From Saliniplasma sp051745305 (lineage in GTDB: Archaea > Thermoplasmatota > Thermoplasmata > Halarchaeoplasmatales > Halarchaeoplasmataceae), in assembly GCA_051745305.1 (NCBI GenBank), contig JBNJDY010000018.1:1-30160 (forward strand): a stretch of DNA of 30,160 nucleotides, written 5' to 3'. This document shows positions 7,625 through 14,799 of the stretch, in pieces. The position numbers and the translations under genes are program-made. Positions within the stretch are counted from its first letter, which is position 1, and each line of letters starts with the position of its first letter. The notes below the pieces were generated by a model. The model searched no databases. It saw only the letters and a list, made by a program, of their open reading frames with translations, and was not told the DNA's origin.

Positions 7625-8005
7625 TTAGTTTTCTCCACTATCTACAGGCCCTTGCTGCATTCCACCCATCTGAGATGTTAATTTCTGCTGTAGTTCTTGG
7701 AATTTCTTGCGAAGTTTTTCTTCCTGTCTAGATAGCGATTTAACTCTTACTTCTGAAGATTCTAGGTCGTCTTCTATCTCTTCAGTGAGGTCTTTTCTAT
7801 CCTCAACTTGTACTAAGATCTCCTCACCGATGTTTTTGTAAACCCTTGATTCGTCATCTAACTTGTTTATCTCTTCTAATGCCCTTTCTAGGTCATTTTT
7901 ACGTGTTTCCAACTGCTGCTTCTGTTGTATGATCTGTTGAAGCTGTTGTTGGATCTGTTGAACCTTCATTATTTCGTTCTGCATTTCTTCTTGATTTATA
8001 GCCAT
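7625..8005 (-). CDS. pfdB: Prefoldin beta subunit
   Basis: Beta subunit of the hexameric prefoldin chaperone that hands unfolded proteins to the thermosome. 126 aa. It is almost entirely a coiled-coil hairpin: a glutamine-rich first helix (QQIQQQLQQIIQQKQQLE), a short beta region (ESRVYKNIGEEILVQV), and a second charged helix. The C-terminal tail is MGGMQQGPVDSGEN. An earlier ATG at 8020 overlaps the pcc1 stop, but GGAGGT at 8016-8011 is correctly spaced only for the ATG at 8005 (MAINQEE), so that start is chosen. Prefoldin beta next to pcc1, rpoP and rpl37ae is a familiar archaeal arrangement. Confidence 0.93.
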   Translation of the reverse strand: MAINQEEMQNEIMKVQQIQQQLQQIIQQKQQLETRKNDLERALEEINKLDDESRVYKNIGEEILVQVEDRKDLTEEIEDDLESSEVRVKSLSRQEEKLRKKFQELQQKLTSQMGGMQQGPVDSGEN

Positions 8006-8019
8006 TTTTAATACCTCCA

Positions 8020-8247
8020 TTAATTAATATCATTCCATATTTCGTTCGATACTTCTAACCACCTTAGATATGAGTTGACTGCTGCTCTCAAAGCCCTTGT
8101 GTCTTCAGCTTCAATTTTGATTTCTTCAGAATCAAAGTCGAGTTCTACTTTCACTCTCCTCATTCCTTCATTAGCTTCAGGCACTAAAGACTCCATAGAC
8201 GCTTCATTCATCTCACTTCTAGGTAATTTTATATAAGCACTTTTCAT
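8020..8247 (-). CDS. pcc1: KEOPS complex subunit Pcc1
   Basis: 75-aa small subunit that dimerises the KEOPS complex (with Kae1, Bud32, Cgi121), which makes the t6A37 modification of ANN-reading tRNAs, including the tRNA-Thr encoded in this window. The match is to the family pattern: two strands with VPEANEGMRRVKVELDFDSEEIKIEAED followed, after the break, by the signature helix TRALRAAVNSYLRWLEV near the C-terminus. It starts 2 nt after the rpoP stop and ends just before prefoldin. The length is normal for archaeal Pcc1. The call is by pattern and neighbourhood. Confidence 0.85.
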   Translation of the reverse strand: MKSAYIKLPRSEMNEASMESLVPEANEGMRRVKVELDFDSEEIKIEAEDTRALRAAVNSYLRWLEVSNEIWNDIN

Positions 8248-8249
8248 AG

Positions 8250-8381
8250 TTATCGTGCTTTCAATTCTTTTTTTACGTTCGGTCTTTCTTTGTAGAAAAC
8301 TCTACCACCGCAGTTTTCGCACTGTATACCCACGGTGCTGATGTCCTTAATCCTTTCTTTACATAGAGCACATCTGAACAT
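8250..8381 (-). CDS. rpoP: DNA-directed RNA polymerase subunit P (Rpb12/Rpc10)
   Basis: A 43-codon gene, easily missed. Translation on the minus strand gives MFRCALCKERIKDIS, then QCENCGGRVFYKERPNVKK, ending ELKAR. It has the zinc ribbon C4-x2-C7 ... C21-x2-C24 followed by GGRVF[YL]K, the hallmark of the Rpb12-like archaeal subunit P, which helps assemble the RpoD/RpoL platform of RNA polymerase. The ATG at 8381 lies 1 nt after the rpl37ae stop, and the stop is 2 nt before pcc1. rpl37ae-rpoP is a conserved archaeal pair, which supports the call strongly. Confidence 0.95.
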   Translation of the reverse strand: MFRCALCKERIKDISTVGIQCENCGGRVFYKERPNVKKELKAR

Positions 8382-8382
8382 A

Positions 8383-8634
8383 TTACTCTTCCTCTTCGAT
8401 CCTTCTTATCCTTCTTCCGAGGTGAGGTTTGTAAGCTCCGCCAGCAAAGGTAAGGTCACATTTTTTACAGTTCCAAATACCAGAGCTTTCTCTTTTTACT
8501 TTTTTATGGTGGCACCTAGGACAATCGTAATATTTTTTCTGTTCTTTTTCGATATCCTTAATCGATCGTCTTACTTTTACACCGTAGCGAGAGCTAAATC
8601 GTCCAGTGCTTCCTACCTTTTTCTTTTTAGCCAT
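8383..8634 (-). CDS. rpl37ae: Large ribosomal subunit protein eL43 (L37Ae)
   Basis: 83-aa basic zinc-ribbon protein of the large ribosomal subunit. The N-terminus MAKKKKVGSTGRFSSRYG and the following GVKVRRSIKDIE are characteristic. The ribbon cysteines are C38, C41, C56 and C59 (CPRC ... CKKC), followed by LTFAGGAYKP, the conserved end of the family. It lies between rrp42 (39 nt upstream) and rpoP (1 nt downstream), its standard place in archaeal exosome operons. Confidence 0.96.
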   Translation of the reverse strand: MAKKKKVGSTGRFSSRYGVKVRRSIKDIEKEQKKYYDCPRCHHKKVKRESSGIWNCKKCDLTFAGGAYKPHLGRRIRRIEEEE

Positions 8635-8673
8635 AATTACGCCCCGTTTTCTGTATGGTTATGTTCAATATAT

Positions 8674-9468
8674 TTATATTTTCCCCTTTTCGACGAACTC
8701 CTTCACTTTCTCTCTAAGAGATCGGCCGATTTCTTGGGATAACTCTATGCATCTTATAGTGTCTTCATATTCAAATGTACCACTCAGTCCTTTCTGCATA
8801 GCAACTATATTTCCATCTTCATTGGTGGATATTGTAAGCCTAGCATCTGCAATTTTTTCCTCTTCGAGGCCAGAGTCAAGCATTATTGTATCCTTTATCT
8901 TAGAGAATGTCGTGGGAATAACAATATGCTCTATAGGTAATTCGTAATCATCACCGTGCTCAAAATCAGAGGCAGGAACAACCGTATTCATCAGGGCAGC
9001 CATTGCACCTATCCCACCTGCATCTATTAAATTTCCATCGAAGTTTAGTACATGTATGTCGATAAATATCATCCACACTTTTTCTCCTTCTTCGATACAT
9101 AGTTTGGACGTGTCGACGACTCCGCCTTCTCTGATCCCCCTATCTACAACTCTAGCGACTTCGGTTGCGTCCTCTCCAGGCGGTCCAGATTCATATTGTG
9201 GTGAAGCCATAGGTATAAGTTCAGCATTTGTGATAACTACGCCTTGGTCTGGAGTATCTGGAAATGGTTCACCTTCATCCATTTTGATACCTACAATTAC
9301 TTCAGTATCTCCCAATTTTACGCGGGCAGAACCTTCAGCGGGTCCTATCAAACCGACCTCGATGTCTAATTCTCTATGTTCGAGTAAGTCTCTACCGTCA
9401 ATCCTTTTACCATCTTTTATCAATCTGTACAAGTAATCCTTGGTAATCGTTGAAATGATTTCTTTCAT
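8674..9468 (-). CDS. rrp42: Exosome complex subunit Rrp42
   Basis: 264-aa RNase PH-like protein, the non-catalytic partner of Rrp41 in the hexameric ring of the archaeal exosome, needed for RNA binding. It has the family opening KDGKRIDGRDLLEHRELDIEVG, the segment ELIPMASPQYESGPPGEDATE, and VWMIFIDIHVLNFDGNLIDA. The acidic active site of Rrp41 is absent, as expected for Rrp42. It begins 2 nt after the rrp41 stop. A strong site (GGAGGATT, inside the rrp41 end) sets the start. Members of this family are usually 260-275 aa. Confidence 0.96.
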   Translation of the reverse strand: MKEIISTITKDYLYRLIKDGKRIDGRDLLEHRELDIEVGLIGPAEGSARVKLGDTEVIVGIKMDEGEPFPDTPDQGVVITNAELIPMASPQYESGPPGEDATEVARVVDRGIREGGVVDTSKLCIEEGEKVWMIFIDIHVLNFDGNLIDAGGIGAMAALMNTVVPASDFEHGDDYELPIEHIVIPTTFSKIKDTIMLDSGLEEEKIADARLTISTNEDGNIVAMQKGLSGTFEYEDTIRCIELSQEIGRSLREKVKEFVEKGKI

Positions 9469-9470
9469 TT

Positions 9471-10247
9471 TTAATCCTCCTCCTGTAATTCCGCAATATC
9501 TTCATCTATTTCTTCCTGATCTTCTAATGTCGTAGAGTATCTAGTTTTCAAAGCCTCTCTCTGTATCTCATAGATCTCATTACATGCTTCCATGGCCATC
9601 TCCATGCCCTCTTCGTATTCATTCTGTGTTAAGTTACCATCCATCTGTAATAGAGTCAATTTATTTGTATTAGGCACCATTCCAACGGGTACATCAGCTT
9701 CACCAAAATTGTCTTCATTTTTACCCAAGTCTAAAACAACATGTCCGTTGATTTTACCTGCAGCACAGGAAGAGATCATATTAGACATAGGAATACCTGC
9801 ATCTGCAAGTGCTACCGATGCAACGGTTAAACCTGCACATCTTGTTCCAGCACTTGCTTCCAATACTTCTATGAATATATCGATAACCGCTCTTGGAAAC
9901 ATCTCAACAAATACCACTTCTTCTAAAGCTTCTGAGATGATCTTACTTATCTCTACCGAACGTCTATCTGGTCCGGGTCTTTTTCTATCAGGTACTGAAA
10001 AAGCAGCCATATTGTATCTTGCTCTAACAACAGCCCTTGATGGTTCCTGGGCATGTCTAGGATGCATCTCCCTTGGTCCATAGACTGCAGCCAATATCTT
10101 GTTTTTACCCCATTCGATATAAGCTGAACCATCGGCTCTTTTTAAAATACCTGCTTCTATTTTGATATCTCTTAATTCGTCAACATCTCTACCATCTAAT
10201 CTTTTTCCATTCTCATCAATCAATTCCATATCTTTATTTCCACTCAT
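9471..10247 (-). CDS. rrp41: Exosome complex catalytic subunit Rrp41
   Basis: 258-aa RNase PH-like phosphorolytic 3'-5' exoribonuclease, the active subunit of the exosome ring, also able to add heteropolymeric tails. It opens with NGKRLDGRDVDELRDIKIEAG. Phosphate-binding arginines fit R95/R96 (GPDRRSVEIS) and R136 (SAGTRCAG). The catalytic aspartate fits D185 (GEADVPVG). The C-terminal 25 residues are strongly acidic (EDQEEIDEDIAELQEED), a tail longer than the catalytic fold needs. AGGAGGT upstream fixes the start 22 nt after rrp4. Confidence 0.97.
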   Translation of the reverse strand: MSGNKDMELIDENGKRLDGRDVDELRDIKIEAGILKRADGSAYIEWGKNKILAAVYGPREMHPRHAQEPSRAVVRARYNMAAFSVPDRKRPGPDRRSVEISKIISEALEEVVFVEMFPRAVIDIFIEVLEASAGTRCAGLTVASVALADAGIPMSNMISSCAAGKINGHVVLDLGKNEDNFGEADVPVGMVPNTNKLTLLQMDGNLTQNEYEEGMEMAMEACNEIYEIQREALKTRYSTTLEDQEEIDEDIAELQEED

Positions 10248-10269
10248 GATAAAATACCTCCTTTAATAA

Positions 10270-10977
10270 TTACCTATCACTATCTTCAAGGTCTTTACCT
10301 GTTTTCTCTTTCAAAAAATTCTCAACAGCATTGGTTAAACCTACAACCTGAGCTTTTTCTTCAATCATCTGTATAGCTTTAACCGCTATATATTGTCCTT
10401 CTAGGTCTCCATCGATCCAGATTCTACCGTTCTGCCCTACAAATATCCTACAACCTGTGTAGTTTTTGAGCATTGAAATCATTGAACCTTTTCTTCCTAT
10501 GACACGTGGAACCTGTGAAGGTGCGATTTCTATAATTTGTCCACTGTTTAATTTCCTTAAACCTTCTTCGTCCATACTGACTTGAGTCTTTTTAAGTTCG
10601 TCAACTTCGGTTATGCGTATCAATACTGCATCTCCAACATCTATATAACTAGCTGTATCGCCGTATTCTACTCTCCATGGTACATCATTTACGTGTAAAA
10701 TCGAGATGAAAGGAGCGTTTATATCGACCATCCATATAGATGAATTTAAATCTATTACAGTACCGATTACTTTATCCCCTTTCTTGGGATCGTACCTTCC
10801 ACTTTGAGCAGCGACATTGACGTAACCTGAACGGAAAGTCTTAACACCTAATTTAGCTGCATATATCTTACCATCGCGTTTGAAAGTACCTCTACCTGGT
10901 TTAATATCTTCACCTTCTTCAATAACATCTCCAGGTAAAAGAAGTTCTCTTTTAGTTTTCTTTTTATTCTCACTCAT
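10270..10977 (-). CDS. rrp4: Exosome complex RNA-binding subunit Rrp4
   Basis: 235-aa cap subunit of the exosome. Three parts are visible: an N-terminal domain with LLLPGDVIEEGEDIKPGRGT, an S1 domain (about 62-140, KKGDKVIGTVIDLNSSIWMV), and a KH domain with its glycine loop GRKG (161-164) in QVPRVIGRKGSMI, followed by CRIFVGQNGRIWIDG. The GxNGxIWI element is typical of Rrp4 rather than Csl4. It stands 44 nt after sbds and directly before rrp41, the conserved sbds-rrp4-rrp41-rrp42 order. Confidence 0.97.
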   Translation of the reverse strand: MSENKKKTKRELLLPGDVIEEGEDIKPGRGTFKRDGKIYAAKLGVKTFRSGYVNVAAQSGRYDPKKGDKVIGTVIDLNSSIWMVDINAPFISILHVNDVPWRVEYGDTASYIDVGDAVLIRITEVDELKKTQVSMDEEGLRKLNSGQIIEIAPSQVPRVIGRKGSMISMLKNYTGCRIFVGQNGRIWIDGDLEGQYIAVKAIQMIEEKAQVVGLTNAVENFLKEKTGKDLEDSDR

Positions 10978-11021
10978 ATATAAACACCTTATCTAATCAT
11001 TTATCAAATCAATTATTTCTA

Positions 11022-11756
11022 TCAATCTATTCTTTCTATTTCTACGTTGCCTTTAGTTTTTTCATTAATTTTCTCGAAGAACTCATCTTTTGCTCCAGCT
11101 GGGAGGCTTATCTTACACATCCAACTACCATCATTTAACCATTTTTCTTCGTTAATTCGTCCTATATTTTTTAGAACGCCATATATTTTTCCATACATAT
11201 CCCCTCTAACCTTTACTGAAAAAGTAAGTTTCTCAAAGCTTAGAGGTAATAGGACTTTGATTTCATCAACGATTTCTTCTACTTGTTTGCTTACTGGTTT
11301 AAAGGGATCGATATGTATGTTAGCTTCTTTTATTGCGTTTTCTATTCTCTGAGGGGGATGTGGAGCATTATTCTGAGGGTTCATTGAATCTCTAACTATT
11401 CTATCTATTATCTCTCTCTCCTTTTGTTCTTGCCTCTTTTTTCTCTGTTCTGTGGTCAACTGGACTTCTCCTTTCTCAAGGATTTTCTCTGCGAGTTTTT
11501 TTATATCTGTGGTATCGAATACCATTTCTAGTAAACTATGGGAGGCCTCTTCACCTTTCTTTGCATCAGAGAAAACTTTTTCGGCGGGCATATTCTCGAC
11601 TAAATCGATTTCTTTACCGCCTCTGTATTTCTCAACTGCATCAGGGTCTAAAAGTATCTCAAAATTTTCACCGTGAGACTTGTATCTAGCGATAACATAT
11701 TCGTCAAGAAGTGTTTCAGTGTGTTCCTTTTGAAAATCCTTTTTACCCAATTTCAA
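11022..11756 (-). CDS. sbds: Ribosome maturation protein SBDS homologue
   Basis: 244-aa protein of the Shwachman-Bodian-Diamond syndrome family, which acts with EF-2-like GTPases in releasing eIF6 from large subunits in late ribosome maturation. The N-terminal FYSH domain contains HGENFEILLDPDAVEKYRGG and VFSDAKKGEEAS. The central domain has LTTEQRKKRQEQKEREIIDRIV, with the segment HPPQRIENAI. The C-terminal ferredoxin-like domain has LPLSFEKLTFSVKVRG and DGSWMCKISLPAG. It follows psmA by 15 nt and precedes rrp4. The length is standard. Confidence 0.96.
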   Translation of the reverse strand: MKLGKKDFQKEHTETLLDEYVIARYKSHGENFEILLDPDAVEKYRGGKEIDLVENMPAEKVFSDAKKGEEASHSLLEMVFDTTDIKKLAEKILEKGEVQLTTEQRKKRQEQKEREIIDRIVRDSMNPQNNAPHPPQRIENAIKEANIHIDPFKPVSKQVEEIVDEIKVLLPLSFEKLTFSVKVRGDMYGKIYGVLKNIGRINEEKWLNDGSWMCKISLPAGAKDEFFEKINEKTKGNVEIERID

Positions 11757-11771
11757 GCCTCCCTATTCTGC

Positions 11772-12485
11772 TTACTCTATTTTATCTAAAAATTCTGCAA
11801 TATGATCCTTGGATAACTTATTAAAGTCTTCGTCCTTCGTTATCACAGCGATCTCTAAAGATCTAGGGTCTAGTTCTCCTTCTGCGGCCCTGTTAAGTCC
11901 CTTTATAGATAATTCGATACCTTCATCCAAGGACATATCCTCTTCGTAACTCTGATCAAAAACGTCCTGGACTTCATCTCTATCCATACCTATGCTCTGG
12001 GCTTTTAACGCCTGGAAAGCTCCACTCGGATCGGTTTCGTAAAGATGTGCACCATCTTCATCGACGCCGGCTATTAGTAAAGCAGTTCCGAACGGTCTAA
12101 CCCCACCGTATTGAGTGTAAGTCTGTTTGTAATCACAGATCTTTTTAACAAGAGTCTCGATATTTATTCGTTCATTATAAGAAACTCGATTGATCTGAGC
12201 GACCACTCTAGCATGGTCAACCAATACTCTTGCATCTGCAAATAGACCGGAAGTCGCTACAGCAGTTTTTTTATCCACTTGAAATATCTTCTCTATTGAG
12301 CTAGATATGACTAAATCATTTGAAATTCTTTTATCAACAACTAAGGCTACACCATCTTCTACTTGGATGCCCACTGTCGTAGTACCTCTTCTAACTGCTT
12401 CTCTTGCGTACTCGACTTGGAACAATCTTCCATCGGGTGAGAAGACGGTTATTCCTCGATCATAACCCATCTGTCCTGGCTGCAT
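11772..12485 (-). CDS. psmA: Proteasome alpha subunit
   Basis: 237-aa alpha subunit forming the outer rings of the 20S proteasome and gating substrate entry. The N-terminal gate sequence GYDRGITVFSPDGRLFQVEY (7-26) is the family signature, followed by AREAVRRGTTTVGI. DKKTAVATSGLFADARVLVD and RPFGTALLIAGVDEDGAHLY are also diagnostic. It lacks a propeptide and catalytic N-terminal Thr, as expected for alpha rather than beta. It appears to be the first gene of the exosome operon; a TATA box and GGTGA site lie just upstream. Confidence 0.97.
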   Translation of the reverse strand: MQPGQMGYDRGITVFSPDGRLFQVEYAREAVRRGTTTVGIQVEDGVALVVDKRISNDLVISSSIEKIFQVDKKTAVATSGLFADARVLVDHARVVAQINRVSYNERINIETLVKKICDYKQTYTQYGGVRPFGTALLIAGVDEDGAHLYETDPSGAFQALKAQSIGMDRDEVQDVFDQSYEEDMSLDEGIELSIKGLNRAAEGELDPRSLEIAVITKDEDFNKLSKDHIAEFLDKIE

Positions 12486-12491
12486 TTCTCT

Positions 12492-12530
12492 TTCACCGAC
12501 CGGTATAAGAAATACTGTAGTTATAAACCT
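12492..12530 (-). promoter_or_regulatory. Promoter and ribosome binding site of the psmA-exosome operon
   Basis: On the minus strand AGGTTTATAACT (about 12530-12519) is a good TATA element about 39 nt before the psmA ATG. A start about 25 nt downstream of it leaves a short leader holding GGTGA (12496-12492), 6 nt from the ATG. No other clear promoter is seen until the end of the DHH gene, so up to ten genes could depend on it. Confidence 0.55.
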
Positions 12531-12868
12531 TACCCTTTACATCCGGAAAAAAAACATTATCTATTAAAGAAAAATAGAAAAATAAGTAAGGGAAGGGGGG
12601 AGGTTATAATGAGTTTGTGATACCCATTCCCTTTTTAGAAAAAAAGGGAGGGAGGGTGATTATCGTCATATCCTAGTCCGGTTGTGTACTTACATACATA
12701 TATACAGACACCTATTTAAACATTTCCCATCCATCCTTAGAAAAATAGAAGCTAAGTGTTTTAGTCAAGTTCATATGCATATAGAAAAATTCGATTATTT
12801 ATACCTTTTCTTTATTTTATGGATTTTACTCATCTATTTCCTAGATATACTAGAATTTATCGAAAATA
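12531..12868. other. Gene-free stretch with purine-rich tract and competing hairpins
   Basis: No supported gene lies between psmA and hyuA. The stretch holds a G/A-rich tract (about 12588-12603) and a perfect 9-bp hairpin, TCCCTTTTT (12628-12636) with AAAAAGGGA (12641-12649), loop AGAA. AAGGGAA (12588-12594) can pair instead with TTCCCTT (12627-12633), giving a mutually exclusive fold. From 12680 on it is A/T-rich without distinct signals. An open frame continues through 12682-12897 into hyuA but encodes a low-complexity hydrophobic stretch unlike any hydantoinase N-terminus. Confidence 0.4.
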
Positions 12869-12890
12869 CTTTTAAACACTCTTTAAACTT
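12869..12890 (+). promoter_or_regulatory. TATA-like promoter element of hyuA
   Basis: CTTTTAAACACTCTTTAAAC contains two overlapping T/A elements; the first is centred about 25 nt before the ATG at 12898. This implies transcription starting at or next to the start codon (leaderless) and supports that start over upstream in-frame ATGs. Confidence 0.4.
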
Positions 12891-12897
12891 CCATCTC

Positions 12898-14799
12898 ATG
12901 ACCCTCTCTGTGGACATAGGCGGAACATTTACAGACTTTGTTTTTATAGATGAAGGTATTAAACATTTTAAAGTCAGATCCACCCCATTCAAACCTGAAA
13001 AAGCCTTTGCTGAAGGCATACAACAGATCGATTATGGATCTGATGATGTGTTTCATGGAACTACCGTGGCAACTAATGCGATACTTGAAGGAAAGGGTGT
13101 CAGGACTGCTTTTATCACAAATAAGGGATTTGAAGACGTACTTTTTATAGGTCGACAAGATAGGCCAAAACTTTACAATCTACATGTCTCTAAACCAAAA
13201 CCACCAATTGGAAAAGATGATTTTTTCGGTATCCATGGAAGGATCGATTATAAAGGAGATGAAATAGAGCCTATAGATATTGAAGAGGTAGAATCTATCG
13301 CAAAAAAGCTTTCAAAGAATGATCTCTGTGCAGCTGTTTGTTTACTTCACTCATATCGGAACCCATCCCATGAAAAAGAAGTTGGTAAGGTCTTTGAAAA
13401 GCTTGGAATCCCTTATACATTGTCTCACAAAATTACTAGAGAATTTAGGGAGTACGAAAGAGGTATGACTACACTTCTAGATGCATATTTATCTCCTATA
13501 GTCAAAGAATATTTTTCATCGATAACAGAATTATTGCGTCAAGAACCTTATATTATGAAATCTAGTGGTGGACTTGAAAAGGCTTTATCTGTCAATCCAA
13601 TCGATACATTTTATTCAGGTCCTGCTGGAGGAGTAGCTGGTGGTCTTCATATTTCTAAAATCACTGAGAAGGAAAACTTGGTCACTTTTGACATGGGTGG
13701 AACCAGTGCGGACATGGCAACTATCATAGATGGAGAAATGGATTGGAAAGATTCTGGAGAGATCGAAAATTTTCCTGTCCAGTCAAGGATGGCTGATATA
13801 GTGACAGTAGGGGCTGGTGGAGGGAGTATAGCTAGATGTGATGAAGGAGGAGTTTTAAGAGTTGGGCCACAAAGCGCTGGTGCAGACCCAGGACCAGTAT
13901 GCTATGGGAAGGGTGGAGATAAACCGACTATCACAGATGCACTCCTAGCTATGGGATATATCGATCCAAATTTTTTCTTAGGCGGGGAGATGGAATTAGA
14001 TAAAAAAAGTTCAATCGCTTCATTAGAAAGATTAGCTGATCAATTGGGTATGGGTTTGGAGGAAACACTTCTGGGTATCTTTAAGGTTGCGAACTCTAAG
14101 ATGGCAAGAACCATGAAAACAATAACAGTAGAAAGGGGACTAGATCCTACCGATTTCTCCATTTTAGCATTCGGTGGTGCAGGTCCCCTACATGCAGCTT
14201 ATTTGGGCTTGGAATTAGATATATCCCATGTCATGATACCACCTTTACCAGGCGTATTTTCAGCTTTAGGTATCGCTACAGGTGATATAGTACAGGATTA
14301 TCATAAAACTATGTTCTGTCCTCTTTCTCAACGGGAGAAGATTAAAGAAGAGATAATGGAGATGAAGAAGGACCTACCTCAAGGCGAAGTAAAAGTATTC
14401 CTTGGTTTAAGGTACAAAGGTCAAGGATACCATATCAATATAGAGTATCGTGGTAATCTAATCGAGAGGTTCCATAAAAAGCACTATGAACGGTTCGGAT
14501 ATTCAATTCGAGATGCTGAAATAGAAGTAGTTAGGATACATGTAGAAGTTAGATGCTCAAGAGAAATAGACGCGATATCAACCAAATCAAGTGGGAAAAG
14601 GTCATCTAAAAGTAGAGATTGTTTATTGCCGGAAGGTATGTTCGAAACAGAGGTATTGTTTAGAGATTCCATCAATCCAGGTACAAAGAAGGAAGGGCCG
14701 GTTATCATCGAGGACAAGAATTCGACGATATTGATCCCTCCTGACTGGAAATTTTGGATTGATGAGCACGGTATAATTCATATGGGAGGGATAAGATGA
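12898..14799 (+). CDS. hyuA: Hydantoinase/oxoprolinase family protein, subunit A
   Basis: 633-aa ATP-dependent subunit of the 5-oxoprolinase / N-methylhydantoinase / acetone carboxylase group. The actin-like ATPase fold opens with SVDIGGTFTDFVFI. Other family blocks are HGTTVATNAILEGKGVRTA, FYSGPAGGVAGG, TFDMGGTSADMATI, GAGGGSIAR, VGPQSAGADPGPVCYG and AFGGAGPLHAAYL. ATG 12898 puts the ATPase strand at the N-terminus as in homologues. hyuB overlaps by 4 nt (ATGA), so the two proteins form one complex. The substrate (5-oxoproline, hydantoin or other) cannot be told from the sequence. No gamma-glutamyl cycle genes are adjacent. Confidence 0.9.
   Translation: MTLSVDIGGTFTDFVFIDEGIKHFKVRSTPFKPEKAFAEGIQQIDYGSDDVFHGTTVATNAILEGKGVRTAFITNKGFEDVLFIGRQDRPKLYNLHVSKPKPPIGKDDFFGIHGRIDYKGDEIEPIDIEEVESIAKKLSKNDLCAAVCLLHSYRNPSHEKEVGKVFEKLGIPYTLSHKITREFREYERGMTTLLDAYLSPIVKEYFSSITELLRQEPYIMKSSGGLEKALSVNPIDTFYSGPAGGVAGGLHISKITEKENLVTFDMGGTSADMATIIDGEMDWKDSGEIENFPVQSRMADIVTVGAGGGSIARCDEGGVLRVGPQSAGADPGPVCYGKGGDKPTITDALLAMGYIDPNFFLGGEMELDKKSSIASLERLADQLGMGLEETLLGIFKVANSKMARTMKTITVERGLDPTDFSILAFGGAGPLHAAYLGLELDISHVMIPPLPGVFSALGIATGDIVQDYHKTMFCPLSQREKIKEEIMEMKKDLPQGEVKVFLGLRYKGQGYHINIEYRGNLIERFHKKHYERFGYSIRDAEIEVVRIHVEVRCSREIDAISTKSSGKRSSKSRDCLLPEGMFETEVLFRDSINPGTKKEGPVIIEDKNSTILIPPDWKFWIDEHGIIHMGGIR

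Noticed and set aside
12682..12897. N-terminal extension of hyuA (72 residues, hydrophobic) from an upstream in-frame ATG
   Set aside because: Family members start with the ATPase strand SVDIGGTFTD; a TATA-like element lies inside the extension about 25 nt before the ATG at 12898; the extra residues are low-complexity and A/T-driven.
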